From: Molossus alvarezi
Lineage: Eukaryota > Chordata > Mammalia > Chiroptera > Molossidae
DNA length: 64,000 nt
Assembly: GCA_037176705.1 (NCBI GenBank)
Contig: CM073885.1
Location: 90,325,001-90,389,000 of the forward strand
Direction: 5' to 3'
Shown: in pieces, positions 46,217-57,305 of the stretch
Layout: every line of letters begins with the position of its first letter
How positions within the stretch are numbered: position 1 is the first letter of the stretch
Position numbers and translations under genes: made by a program
Notes under the pieces: model-generated
Told to the model about the DNA's origin: nothing
Database searches by the model: none
The model's input: only the letters and a program-made list of their open reading frames with translations

Positions 46217-46472
46217 AAAGGGATATCTTTTTTTAATTTATTTTTTCTTTATTGATCTTTAGAAACAGGAAGAGAGGAAGGGAGAGGGAGAGAGAGATAG
46301 AAACATTGATGAGCAAGAACATCAATTGGCCACCTCCTGCATGCCCCCCACTGGGGATTGGACCCACAACCTGGGCATGTGCCCTGACTGGGAATCAAAC
46401 CAGCAACCTCTTGGTGCATGGGTCGACGCTCAGTCACTGAGCCACACCTACTGGGCAAAGGGATATCTTTTT
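46217..46472 (-). mobile_element. VES SINE, antisense, exact 16-bp TSD
   Basis: AAAGGGATATCTTTTT flanks the copy exactly (46217-46232, 46457-46472). The body has TTTCTTTATTGATCTTTAG, a GA-rich tract, CACTGGGGATTGGACC, GCATGTGCCCTGACTGG and GAGCCACACCTACTGGGC. It is of the CAATAAA-tail type without the tail hairpin. Frames on both strands here are SINE translations. Confidence 0.96.
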
Positions 46473-47321
46473 AAGACAGTGGTGTTGAGCTCTATTTTAG
46501 TATAGATTATCACAGGGGGGCCTTTTTCAAAAAGCCTTTGTTAAAAGGACATTCACTATTAAAAATATGCCTGTATTTCATGGTTTGAAGGATTGCTATA
46601 TTATTATGCTTTGTGCATAAATATTGTGCACAGTTTCCCCCATTTATATAAAACAGGGAAAGTAATTCGACGAAGCTATTTCCTCAATCAGTGAGTGAAT
46701 GATGTAATGATGCTCTCATGTGAACAATAGCATCAATGCTGATGAGTAAACCCTGATAATATTGAAAGACCTTAGTTTTTGAATGAGTAAGTGTGGACTA
46801 AATTAGGTTTTAGAAACTACTACTAATTTTTTAAAACAAACTGTAGAGCTGAGAGCCACAAATATATGTTTTTCAGTTTTCTTCCTTTCAGCCTTCAGGG
46901 ACTGTGGTCTAGAACTCTGTCCTAAGGTATCAACATTCTGATATCTTGCAATTTATACAAGTTAGAAAAACAAGATTTTCTAGACTGTTTGTTACGTGTG
47001 TTCCCTTTTATAGCTAATCAAATTTGTTTAATATAGTCTATGTGTCAAATATAAGATTATGTATCATGAGGGATGTTCTGGCTCCTGAGAAACTTGCAGA
47101 CCAGGAGGAGAGAAATTTTACCTTAATGAAAAACAAAAGGCAATCAACAACCAAAAATTGTGATTCTGATGATTACATTTCAGTAGACCTCCCAAAGAAA
47201 CACATTCTCCTTTCACCTACTTGCTTTGTTTGTGTTGGTAACAAACACTTGATTACACCCAAGAGCCTAGTATGTACATCTGAGACATTTATAGTTTGTT
47301 CACCTTCGGCTCCTGGATCTC
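46473..47321. other. Unique sequence
   Basis: Nothing recognised. The plus frame 47024-47452 (142 codons) runs into the Tigger element and its A-run and has no known domain. Confidence 0.5.
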
Positions 47322-47494
47322 TACAGGCACACCTTGAAGACATTCCAGGTTTGGTTCCAGACCACCGCAGTAAAGTGAGTGGTAATCTTTTGGCCAGCAG
47401 AGGGTCTTGCCTTCAGTTTGTAAAAAAAAAAAAAAAAATGCAACACCTGTGAAGCGCAATGAACCAAAGTACAATAAAATGAGGTATGCCTGTA
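47322..47494 (+). mobile_element. Tigger1-derived miniature element, TA-flanked
   Basis: The element (47324-47492) starts CAGGCACACCTTG and ends GAGGTATGCCTG, imperfect inverted repeats of the Tigger1 type, and is flanked by TA on each side as expected for Tc1/mariner insertion. GGTTCCAGACCACCGCAGTA and GTGAAGCGCAATGAACC are typical internal Tigger1 ends. The transposase middle is missing. An A16 run sits inside. Confidence 0.9.
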
Positions 47495-47559
47495 TTTATA
47501 TTCTGATGTGTTTTTTTTCCCCAACAGAGTGATTTTATGAACACTTTCAGAAAGCAAAC

Positions 47560-47690
47560 AACAAATAAACATGTATCAGTGCTTCCTGTGTGCCCATCAC
47601 CTTGCCAGAGATATTGGAAGACTCCTAGATGAAAATGACAGCCGCCGCCCGTCCTCCAGGTGCTTTACGTGCAAACAGAAAGAGTGGGAG
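47560..47690 (-). mobile_element. L2 LINE 3' end, antisense (weak)
   Basis: CAGTGCTTCCTGTGTGCCCA, GCCAGAGATATTGG, GATGAAAATGACAG and CCAGGTGCTTTACGTGCAAA loosely follow the antisense L2 3' UTR. Confidence 0.4.
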
Positions 47691-48179
47691 TAGGTTGGGG
47701 GCTCCACAGGTACTCAGATGACTCTGTTCCAGGCACAGCAAATTAAAGACCATGGAGGAAGGAAATCAGAATGCTGTGGGTGACAGCAGTAGTCTTGCAA
47801 ATCATCAGGAACAGTAGCACTGAGGTCCCTTCTGTGTATCGGGACCACAAGAAATAAAAAGGCAGAGGACATGGGTCTTCAAGTCTTCACAGAAATAAAA
47901 CAGCAAACATGAGATTCACTATATGTTTTTTATTTCAGTGAATCATGTAAACCTTCAATTTACTTGTTACAAAGCATTATCTTATTCTTAAGCTCAATGA
48001 AGTCAGTTTTGTGTCTTATTAGCCTTTCCTACCTACTACCCGAGCTTGAGACTCAGGACAATTGTTCCTCTTGTCTGGGTCTCAAGTGCTTTTTGGGAGC
48101 AAGCAGCTTGATGGTTTTTCCTCTTTTGAGGTCAGTGACAGCTCTTATTAGCACACTGCCGCTGGCTCATTTCTAGCAC
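47691..48179. other. Unique sequence
   Basis: Nothing recognised. Confidence 0.45.
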
Positions 48180-48415
48180 CTGCCACCCACCACCACGTGT
48201 ATGGGGACAACTGTTTCTGTGGGACTCACTGCGCTGACTCCTGGGAGTAAGTGCGGCGGGGCCGCTTCCCGCGGTTTGCGTAGTAAAACCACTACTCGGT
48301 TCCAAGTTCGTGCTTTGGGTGGATAACTAAACCGCAAACTTGAATCTCTGTCTCCGTAGGGCTGGCCTTCTAGCTGTTTCCAGGGATCCAGCTGACATTG
48401 CAAGTCAGCCTCTGG
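48180..48415. promoter_or_regulatory. CpG-rich patch, possible promoter or enhancer
   Basis: I count about 12 CpGs, with GCGGCGGGGCCGC at 48253 and CCCGCGG at 48269. A palindromic E-box CACGTG lies at 48194-48199. RUNX-like sites occur as ACCGCAAAC near 48331 and AACCACTAC near 48287. There is no TATA box and no recognisable exon. Function is an inference. Confidence 0.3.
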
Positions 48416-48974
48416 GGCTGCTCAAGGAAGTTCACAGGTCTCGGAGTCTTGGCCCAACCTTAGAGAGATTCTTTTTCAACTGGCCTGGGCAAGATGTTTT
48501 TAAATGCTCCCGGGGGATTCTTACATGTAGGGAAGTGTAGGAACCACAGAGCACCCTCCATGGAAGCCTCTGAGTTCTGGAGCCTCCCTGGTACTGAGGG
48601 AGCTTGCCTGCTTCTCTAGGTGGGAAGCATAGCTTTACCAAGCACTACTGTTCGAGAGAGAATTAGTTAGAATATTTGGGGACGGATTAAAAAATATTAT
48701 GTAAATATCTTGCTCACAAGTCAATAGAATGTTGTTAGCTTCTCTTGATCCTTCAACTGACAAATAATTTCTTGGGCAGCTACTATGGCAGCCACTGCCC
48801 AAGATCAGTGGAATGCAGTCAGGAGAAGGACCCTCCTCGCTAACAGAAGGTCCGTAGCATGGTAGAAAGAACACAGGCTTTAGACTCAGAAAATACTTTG
48901 TTTTAGTATTGATTCAACTATTTTGTTGTGTGACTTTTCAAAAATGAACTTCAGCAAAACATTTTTAATACTTA
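48416..48974. other. Unique sequence
   Basis: Nothing recognised. Confidence 0.45.
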
Positions 48975-49115
48975 ATTTATAGGTACATTTTGTTATTACA
49001 GATGTCCCTCTTTGACATCCTCCTCCCCACTCCCGCCTCCCCCACCCCCGCCTTCACCATATCGTTGTCTGTGTCTGTTGGTTATGCATATATGCATATA
49101 AGTTCTTTGGCAAAA
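48975..49115 (-). mobile_element. L1 3' UTR end, antisense
   Basis: ATTTTGTTATTACAGATGTC, a C-rich run (G-rich in sense), CACCATATCGTTGTCTGTGT and TGGTTATGCATATATGCATA are the antisense of the L1 3' end also seen at 431-520 and in micro form at 10301. It is 5'-truncated to about 130 bases. Confidence 0.8.
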
Positions 49116-49249
49116 TTTAACTTCATTTTTTCTTTAGCAAGAACAATAAAAGTACATAAAGTATTCTGCTTAGTGTCTAATATATTTACTAAGCCTGTGT
49201 TTGTTAAGTGAATGTGTGTGCTTGTGACTTTTAGCCTAGATGTATAGCA

Positions 49250-49345
49250 GCATGAAATATGTATTAATGTCTCAGTTTTATAGATGAGATACCTGAGGTT
49301 CAGTTAATTGTTTACTAACAGCAATGATGATAAATGACAATGGGT
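49250..49345 (-). mobile_element. MIR fragment, antisense (weak)
   Basis: GTCTCAGTTTTATAGATGAG and ATACCTGAGGTTCAGTTAAT recall the antisense MIR core. Confidence 0.4.
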
Positions 49346-49949
49346 TAAACAAACAGATGCTGTGGGAATTTAGGGAACACTCACTTTGGCTGGAAGGGTA
49401 GCATAGCACTGTCAATAGCCCTTAAATCTCACAGGTATTTGATAAACCTGTGGAAATCTCATTGTCCTGCAAAATCTTGCCTGCCTCAGCTTATGGTCAC
49501 TAAACTTATAACTACTGCCCACTTCTTTTTATTGCTTCTCATGTTATTAATATGAGCTCCTGCTAGCACTCTCCAAAGTTACAGAATTCTATTAAAAAAC
49601 AAGAAAATTCTATTAAAAACAACTGCCACAGGAAAAGAAAGTTTAAATAGAGTATAGGCAATTACCTGAAGGCCTGTTCCCTGATTTCCCTTGGGCAGTT
49701 TTCTGGAAGGTGCTGGCATATGAGTCGGTGTACAATTTCATGACCAGGAGAGAGGTTATCAGAGACAGGATATTCCTTTTCTTTAGGGAAAAAATAAGTC
49801 AGTTCAACACAGAAACCTTTTAAACTCTCTCAGTAACTAGAATGATCTTGAATTTTTCAGACATTTTGCAATAGTTTAGAAAGGGTTTCAAGTCATCCCT
49901 GTTTTGATATTGCCAAGAGGTTAGTCTAGTGTCATCACCTTTAAAAGCA
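49346..49949. other. Unique sequence
   Basis: Nothing recognised. Confidence 0.45.
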
Positions 49950-49965
49950 TTTTTTTTTTTTTTTT

Positions 49966-50500
49966 GGCCTAAAGATAATTTGATCATTAAATGGCATTTT
50001 GGTCCAATAAGCAGGGATAAGGCAATATCACCATGAATTTCAAAAACCTGCTAAGAGCTATAAATATAGCCTGCAATATTTTGCAATATCTAAAGTGTTT
50101 GGCCTAATGTTGAACATGCTCCATTGTTCAAACCAGCTGTGTTCTTTCACTCTCTCATTTCTATAAAACTAGGATAAAAGCTGTCAAAGCAAACGCGGCA
50201 GCCGCAGCCGCAGACTCTTGCTGAAAAGTTCTGTGTACATAGAACAGAGCAATCTCAAGATGGAACTTTGAATGTTTCAAACCAGAACAAAATCTTCATC
50301 TAATTATAAGTGAACTATATTAAGCACAAAAGCCAATTTCAAATTATACTGAACAAAGTTACATTTTACTCTTTGCTTTCAAAATGCATTTATCGCAATT
50401 TCTCAAACTAATTGCAAATTCATTTTGCCTAATTTTCTTAGGTTATTTCTTTTATTGCTTTCAAGTGCTCTGCGTATTTCTGAACCACCGAAATCCATAA
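49966..50500. promoter_or_regulatory. Repeat-free stretch, possible conserved non-coding element
   Basis: After a T16 run (49950-49965) there are about 530 bases with no recognisable repeat. They hold motif-like text such as GCTATAAATATAGC, CATTGTTCAAA and TGAACAAAG (SOX/HMG-like), CTAATTATAAG and a small GC-rich island GCGGCAGCCGCAGCCGCAG at 50196. The look is enhancer-like, but conservation is untested. Confidence 0.2.
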
Positions 50501-51213
50501 GGGAGATTTAGACAAGCTTTTTTGTTGTTGTTGTTAATTTGTATTTAAAATTGTAGAATAGGAAATGAATCATTCTTTTTGTTTCTTATTCTTGGATTAA
50601 TGTGGTGACCACTAAACCAGTTCCAGTTATTATAGACACAATTCAAAATAGAGGGAGAAAAAATTACCAGTGTTGAGCACATTTGAAAAAGTAGATATGG
50701 AGAAAGACATTACAATTTTAGAGGCAGATTCAAATGGAGCTGTCTGTAACTGCCTTCCTCTTATACCTATATGATTACAGGTCTTTGTACAACTTTGCAT
50801 AGGTTCTTACACAGAGACGGTTTTCCATTTCCTACCAACGTTGATGATCAACTATGTAGATTAACTGTGGCAAATGGTTCATCTAAGGCTGGTTATTTTG
50901 CTCTGTTTACTGTGATTCCAGTTTGTCTTTTCCAATTGCATAACTGTGTCTTGGATAAAACGACCTAAACTGAACTCTAAAATTCTTGCTTTCCAAAGTC
51001 AAATACACTCTGATAAATTTTTTTCTTTTTTCTCTTCTATTCAGTAGGGATACTGGATAGCGGTTAGTGTGTCACATGTGTGATTTCATTTCAGAGCTTC
51101 CACAGGCAAAGCATGTTTCTGGAAGGACTGAATTAATAGTTCCACATGGACTTGATTCATAGCTGTCCTAGAGGGAGGTGTCAGCCCCTAAAGAGTCTGC
51201 CTTCTGGTCTTAG

Positions 51214-51214
<1 letters not shown>
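50501..51214. other. Unique sequence
   Basis: A short (TTG)n at about 50522-50535; otherwise nothing recognised. Confidence 0.45.

Positions 51215-51247
<33 letters not shown>
51215..51247. repeat. (GT)16 microsatellite
   Basis: Uninterrupted GT dinucleotides. The C/V-rich frame 51146-51343 is its translation. Confidence 0.97.
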
Positions 51248-51248
<1 letters not shown>

Positions 51249-51757
51249 GTGGGTGTGGAGGGAGGAAGCATCCCTTGGGAGGGTATGCAGAAGTCAGTTC
51301 TGTATTTTCTCCCCTGCATTGGGGGAGATATGATAGCTACTGACACTAGATTTCTAAGCCCCTAAAAAGATTGTTTATGTGCTTGTTAATTAATTGCCCC
51401 CCCCAAATAATAAGTGGGCATTTTATTCTGCATTTCGTGAATTCTAGCAGTTTTTGCTTGAGGGGAATGCCATCAAATTGTAATAACAGCCTACATTTAC
51501 ATAGTGCTAAAGGAGCCTAAAATTCTTTGAAATTCCTCTGAATACATGTAAGAGCTAAAGATCTCTTTCTTTAAATGTCCCAAAAGATCATCTTGCCTAT
51601 AATTAAAATACAGCCATTCTTAAAGCATAGCTATAAAAATGAAAAAATATTATCTCCTTGGTTGGAGTTGGAATTATTCAATAATTCTGGACATAAGGGT
51701 ATTGAGATCTAATTCACAATTATTTTGGTCCCAGTCCTGCTCTTGATTGGCCTGCTC
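51248..51757. other. Unique sequence
   Basis: Nothing recognised. Confidence 0.45.
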
Positions 51758-51803
51758 TCTCTGGAGACCAGGTAGGCCAAATAGTCTACCTGGTCTCCAG
51801 AGA
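51758..51803. repeat. Perfect 18-bp inverted repeat, 10-base loop
   Basis: TCTCTGGAGACCAGGTAG (51758-51775) and CTACCTGGTCTCCAGAGA (51786-51803) are exact reverse complements around GCCAAATAGT. Pairing stops abruptly on the outside. No transposon explains it. Confidence 0.97.
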
Positions 51804-53700
51804 TTATGGCTCAGGTATTCCATGTGGAAGGAAATCCTCAGGTAGGAGGGAGGAGGCAGAGCCAGGCCCTTGAGTCATGCCGTAGGTTGGAACAGTCCCC
51901 AAGTTGGGAGAGTGAGTGTTAGGCTGGCTGATGGAAGAAAGAGCTAGATGGTCACGGTCTGTCTTTAAGGACTCTTATTCATGGTTTAGGCAAAATAAAA
52001 AATAAAAAAATAAAAATAAAAATAAAAAAATGCCATCAGTGTTCCTAGGAGTGTCTTGGGCCAGAAGAGGCCCAAGAAGTGTATGTCACCCAGGGACCAG
52101 CAATCTAGGGCAAAATATTTTTGAGGTCAGGGATCTCAGATAGTTGGCAGGTCCATCAGTTTTAGAACCATTTTGGATTCAGTGAAATGATTTCATTTTC
52201 TTCCTAGCATGCCTAGCAAACACTTAAGCCTTTTGTAACAATACAAGGCTATGCATGTACTTGTTGCCCTGTTGGGAAGGTAGGAATAATGCCGCCACAT
52301 TGCAAACATGGGCCCAGGAAGTTGCTCTGGTAACTTCTCATGTCCTTATTTCTGCCCTGTACTAGGGTTCTGGCAGGAAGCTGATTGGGAATTACATTTT
52401 GGAGTATGGATAATGGGAGACAGTCCAGGTTAAAAAAAAAAACAAAAAACAAAACAAGCCTAGAGAAACATTTTATTTCTTCACATTAAATGTATTCCAG
52501 GTGTAAAGTTTTGTCCATCTCTGAGATCTAATTTGACTTTAAAGAATATGGACCAAGAGGAGAACTGCACACCATCCCTCCCTCTCTTACCAGCTTCTGC
52601 AGAGGTAAAAGAGAGAACATCCTATAGATACGAGTGATTTGCTAGAGATTATCCAGGAAGGCGAGTGAATGGGATTGGGACATAAGAGAAACATTTTGAA
52701 TTTTCTGAGAGAAGATGATAAGATAATAAAAGCTAAGACCAGTCTAGAAAAGTCTGGCTAGAATTGACAATGCCCCTGCCTAGCCTGACCAGCCACACTT
52801 TTCAGCCCTCGTGTGGATTCCAAGTTGTCAACTGCTCCCCAAACACCATGCAGCCACAGCAGTGACACGGGCAGAGTCCATAGATAACGTCATGCCAGCT
52901 GGGGGGTCAGAGAGAGGTGAATGCAGGTCTGCAGTCTGCACACCTGGGGCTGGCTGGGGGCCTTTGGCACTGTCCCCTGTTTACATGAGTCAGAGCTCAG
53001 AGATCCTCTGGCTTCCTGCCTGATTTTTGAGTCACAACCAGCTTGGGGAGGCCAACCAGACCGAGCTCTCTGTACTATACCAGACAAAGGAGGTGCTTGG
53101 TTTTGACCATGGTCCCAGATCTCCATGGGCTCCACCTTCTTCTTGCAGCATTATTTGACTTAACTGTTTATAACAAGATGTCACTTAAACTACCTCCCCT
53201 AGTCATTTGAGATAAACAACACAGGGGAAGAGAAAGAATCGAGAGAGAGTAATTGAAAAATGAGTGCTTTTAGCTGAGACTTTCAGCTACTCATTTTGAT
53301 TTTCAAAATAACCCCCATTTCTGAATTCTGAATTTCTGGGAGAAAGATGGCAAAACTAATGATTGTCATTTAGTTTTCCCAGTGGCTCATTGCTATTGGA
53401 ACATAGGAATTGAAAGAGCAGACACAGGGTTGGGGCTGGATCAGTTTAGGTTTTTCTTCTCCCCATGGTGGTCACAATGGCGCTATTTTGTATAGACATG
53501 TATCATCTGCACCCTCATGCCCTGCTCTAGACCCAGCAAGGGGTATGTAAAAATATTTCCCCTTTGCTTCTGTTAAAATGATTTTAATACACAGCAACCT
53601 AGCCTGCCATTTTATAGTATTGTATTCAACAGGTATTTGAATACCTACTTTACATAAAACACTGTGGACCTTAACATGAACCTTACCAGGGGAGTGACCT
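51804..53700. other. Unique sequence with A-rich runs
   Basis: An (AAAAT)n-like A-rich run lies at about 51990-52031 and another at 52433-52457. CAACAGGTATTTGAATACCT near 53627 faintly recalls an antisense L2 3' end. No gene is recognised. Confidence 0.45.
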
Positions 53701-53827
53701 TAGACTTACAGCTGAACAGGGAAGCTGTGACATGTACTCAACTCTCCGTGACACTTGGCTGTGAGACATGCATTGGAAACGCTGGAAGTAAGACTCTCCT
53801 GATGTTCAGAGGAGCTGGAAGAAGTTT

Positions 53828-54355
53828 TCATTGAGAGGTCAGAAAGTGTTTCCTTGAGACTGTAGCTTTTAGATGTATAGTGCAGAGTTTTAGAATTAGA
53901 AGTGAGGAGAGGACAATCTGGGAACAGGGATGACATGAGCTAAGGTCAAGGGTGAGTTCAGGGGAGAGACACTGGCCCAAGTAGAGGGTACATAATAATA
54001 CGAATAACAGCCTGTCTTTAGAATGTTTTATGGTTTTCACATCTTTTCCCCACATGGTATCACCTTTGATCTTTATAGCAACTCCATAGGGTGGGACTAT
54101 GTTGTTGAGGACCAAGTTAATGAATTTATTCCTACTCATTGGGCAGCAAGGAGCCACAGAACATAGTTCTTCAGGGAGTAATAAATCTGAGTTGGGCATT
54201 TTAAAGAGCAACCAGCAGAAAGGATCTTTTGTAGGTTGGGTTAGAACGGGGAACTCTGGAATGAGGGAGACCATTCTCAGGCTATGGTGGTAACGGAGGT
54301 TGGAAGTGAGAGAACACAAAGGAAAGGATGGGTAGAAGACACGGTCCCAAGGCAA
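53828..54355 (-). pseudogene. 175-codon frame, partly L2 ORF2 fossil
   Basis: This is the longest open frame in the window. Its upstream part overlaps antisense L2 text, where CTGGAATGAGGGAGACCATT and GAGGTTGGAAGTGAGAG align with the antisense of the L2 ORF2 C-terminus, so the minus frame is in LINE sense orientation. The downstream part (about 53828-54100) is unrecognised. There is no reverse transcriptase catalytic motif, signal peptide or known domain. I treat it as a LINE remnant open by chance. Confidence 0.45.
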
Positions 54356-54400
54356 AATGGCAGGTCAGTAGAAAGTGACTTGAAGACCTCAAGGAGTTCT
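54110..54400 (-). mobile_element. L2 LINE ORF2 fossil, antisense
   Basis: AAATCTGAGTTGGGCATTTT, AGCAACCAGCAGAAAGGATC, GGAATGAGGGAGACCATTCT and GGAGGTTGGAAGTGAGAG follow the antisense L2 ORF2 C-terminal order. Confidence 0.5.
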
Positions 54401-54419
54401 CCCAAACTAATGTTTTATG

Positions 54420-54635
54420 AGATTGTCTGCTCTGACCCTTCCTTGGTTAGAGTTAAGTGCTCTTTATCTGTATTCTCAGAATATTTGATAACTGTGTTTA
54501 ACACTTCCTTCGGCCTCGTTGTATTATATTTATGTATCTGATGCTCTGTTAGGTTGTAAGCTTCTGGCCAATGAGGACTGTGCCATTCCTCTTTGTCTTC
54601 CCTCAGGGGGAGGCATATAGCTCAGTTACTTACGT
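54420..54635 (+). mobile_element. L2 LINE 3' UTR, sense
   Basis: TGCTCTGACCCTTCCTTGG, TAAGTGCTCTTTATCTGTAT, TTAGGTTGTAAGCTTCTGG and ATTCCTCTTTGTCTTCCCTC match the sense L2 3' UTR in order. It faces the antisense L2 just upstream, so two insertions meet here. Confidence 0.7.
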
Positions 54636-54754
54636 ATAACTAATATCTAAAAAACACCTGCTATATTTAAAGTTTGGCAGTGAAAGACAAAAAGGAAAGC
54701 TCCCAGGATCAGGTATGCAGGAAAGGATTTATTTATTTACCGTAAGAAACAATG

Positions 54755-54985
54755 GAGATATGGTAGATAGAATATTCAAGCTGGAGTCTAACTTGGTGTA
54801 AATCCTGGCCCTCAATTATTTTCTACATGACCTTGGCCAAGTCACAATGTTTTTATGCATTGTTTTTCATCATAAAACAATAAAACAAAATAAACCACTG
54901 AGGTTTCTGGGAGGACTAAAGGCAACATTGTATGCAAATTGTCTAACAATTTCTGGCACATAGGAGATCTTCAGCAATGTTGGCT
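54755..54985 (+). mobile_element. MIR SINE, nearly full length
   Basis: GCTGGAGTCTAACTTGGTGT, CTACATGACCTTGGCCAAGT, GGTTTCTGGGAGGACTAAAG and ATTTCTGGCACATAGGAGAT cover tRNA-like part, core and 3' end. Confidence 0.8.
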
Positions 54986-55740
54986 CATGTCCATACCTAC
55001 TTCAGCTCCCTCACTTGAGTATGGTCCTAGACACATGGGAGACGATTAAAAAATGAAAAAAGTTAGAGAAAGGAGAAATTATGGAACAAGTTCTCATCAG
55101 ATGGAACAGGCAGAGGAAATGTTTGAAAAGAAATACAGATACTACTTCTCTTTAAAAAGGCAGAAAGGAGAAAAGGAATAGTGAAAATTCAAAGAAATTC
55201 TTTTAGGTTAAAAATAGGGGTTCTGGTCTCAGAAAAGTAGGAAGAAAGATTATCTTCTGTAGGTGAGGGGTGGAGAGGGGATATAAATGGTTGGGTACTG
55301 GAAGGGACTAGATAATATTTGGAACACTTGCTATGGGTATTGGGACAAAGAATCAACCAAATAAGAGAAGAAGAATTGCTTAGAAGTAAAGAAGGTCAGT
55401 AAAACCTGGATGGCATGAGTTTGCTGTTGACACAATCAACAGTGCATCAAAAAGCACAAGTCCAGAGTGTTACTGATCAATTCCATTTATAGAGCCCTTA
55501 TCAGTACTTGGAAGGCATTGGGCTGGCACAGACGAGCTCTCAACCGTGAGGAGCGCAGAGCTGGAAAGGTGGAAATATTATATATATGTTTTCTGTTAAA
55601 GAAGGATATGTTGACATATTCTGTCGAAGAAATACAATAGCTTGCCCAATCTAGTGTTATGTTATATCTGGAAAACACTTTAGAGCTTATCCCAAACTTA
55701 CGTGTGGGAACTGAGTATGACTTGACAGAAATTATTTTAC
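54986..55740. other. Unique sequence
   Basis: Nothing recognised. Confidence 0.45.
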
Positions 55741-55741
55741 T

Positions 55742-55845
55742 TGATGGCAGTGAGGTATAATGGTGAAGAATGTGATGCTAGAATCTAACTTCTGGGGTTT
55801 GAACCCCAGCTGTATGACCTTGGGCAAGTTTCTTAGCTGGTGTAA
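55742..55845 (+). mobile_element. MIR SINE 5' half
   Basis: GGCAGTGAGGTATAATGGTG, TTGAACCCCAGCTGTATGAC and CTTGGGCAAGTTTCTTAGC match the sense MIR head and core. Confidence 0.8.
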
Positions 55846-56739
55846 AACGTATCCAAGGCCTGAGATGGAATAGTCACTTCATTAATGTTGCCTAGACTCA
55901 GGTCTCCTGATTCTTGCCCATTGTTCTGCCTGCCACGTGGAGCTGCCTTGTAGACTAACTGACCTCCCCGAGGACTGACTGTGGGTAACGGACTGTAAGT
56001 CTTTTTTGGTGTAACCTTTTCTTTATAAACCATATTTAGTATATTGGCCCCATGTTTCATGTGAATCTTCATCCTTACTCTTTGACACAGCATGTTTTCT
56101 TTTTAGTGCTTTAATTGAATGTACAGAGTGCCTTCCTAATAAGAATGATCTTGCTTTTGCTTGAAACACTTGTAATGAATCATCTTTGTTATGATTTATT
56201 AAGCCTGTCTCATTTCTTTTGGCCATGTAGCTTTTACAATCACTCACTTTTGAAGACTAATGTCAATTTTCTTAAATCAGAATTCTCTTCAAAAGAGCAC
56301 ACATATTGATCATATTTTTTGGGCAAGGAACAGAGAGGGCCAGTGAGTTTCCTGAGAACAAAGAGTGACAGAAATGAAGCATATTTTGACCCATTAGTGT
56401 GACTCCTCTTCCTATCATAACGCCAAACCAACATGAGCTGATCTAGAGGCCTGATGCCATCGCATAGGTGCTTCGGGTCGACCACGGAACCCTAAAATCT
56501 CTATTTTAGAACCCATAAATAATTATTTCTTTCCCCTACCTCTCTCCCATTTTTGTGGCAGTGGAGAAAGAACTCGAAGGCAGACCTAGTGAGACCATTT
56601 GGGCCTCAGGAAACAAGTCCATTGTTTGTGTTTCCTTCGCCCTGGAGATCTTCTGCGGGTTGGTACACACCAGCCTGGAAGAGAGAAGGATCTGTGGACC
56701 GTCTCATGTCTGACTCAGTCAGCCAGCTGGGTGTTGAGA
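55846..56739. other. Unique sequence
   Basis: No named repeat or gene is recognised. Confidence 0.45.
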
Positions 56740-56955
56740 CTATTTCCATGGCTTCCAATCCGTCAATGCTTGAAAACATTTACTACAGAAAGGATCACTG
56801 GCTCGGGGGAGACATTTGTCTAATTCAGCAACAGCACTTTACACTGCATTTCCAGATTATGCGTCTCCTTGAAAACGATCTATTACAGGAGCAGTTTATA
56901 AAATTAAACACTTGTCATTATGCAATGCAAAATTCATGAAGCAACCAAATGTCAG
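56740..56955. promoter_or_regulatory. Repeat-free stretch, possible conserved non-coding element
   Basis: The text AACACTTGTCATTATGCAATGCAAAA (split here for reading: CACTTGTCATTATG, then CAATGCAAAATTC at about 56915-56935) contains a C/EBP-like TTATGCAAT and a near-octamer. No repeat is recognised. The plus frame 56553-56939 covers it without known domains. Conservation is untested. Confidence 0.18.
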
Positions 56956-57124
56956 GGATCTACATATTTAAAAAATGGAGCTTTAGCATTTCTTCCCTGG
57001 CAGGGATTCTGAGCAGTAAAAGGCCCAGAGAAACACATAGCTCTTTGGGAGGGGAACAAACCACTCCTTTTGGAAACTGTTTGTCCAAAGGTACCCTATT
57101 TTTTTTTAACAAAAAGTTAATTTT

Positions 57125-57305
57125 TAAAAAATAAATATTTACGAAGTATCGACTATGTACCGATCTGTGCAAGCACAGGGGCAGCCCCCATGAGTCTAAG
57201 CATGTTCTGGTTCTCGAGGACCCTATATTCCAGTGAGGGTGGAGTTCAGGAAGGTAGACAATAAACAAGTAAATGAGCAAGGAAATGACACTTTTGACAT
57301 ACACG
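57125..57305 (-). mobile_element. L2 LINE 3' end, antisense
   Basis: AAATATTTACGAAGTATCGA, TATGTACCGATCTGTGCAAG, GTTCTCGAGGACCCTATATT and GTAGACAATAAACAAGTAAA follow the antisense L2 3' UTR. Confidence 0.65.

Noticed and set aside
47024..47452. Plus frame of 142 codons as a gene
   Set aside because: Its 3' part is the Tigger1 miniature element and an A16 run read as lysines; the rest shows no known domain.
50036..50070. MEF2 site in GCTATAAATATAGC
   Set aside because: The last base of the YTAWWWWTAR pattern does not fit on either strand.
51758..51803. miRNA precursor
   Set aside because: The stem is only 18 bp and pairing ends abruptly outside; a typical animal pre-miRNA stem is about 22 bp plus a basal stem and has bulges.
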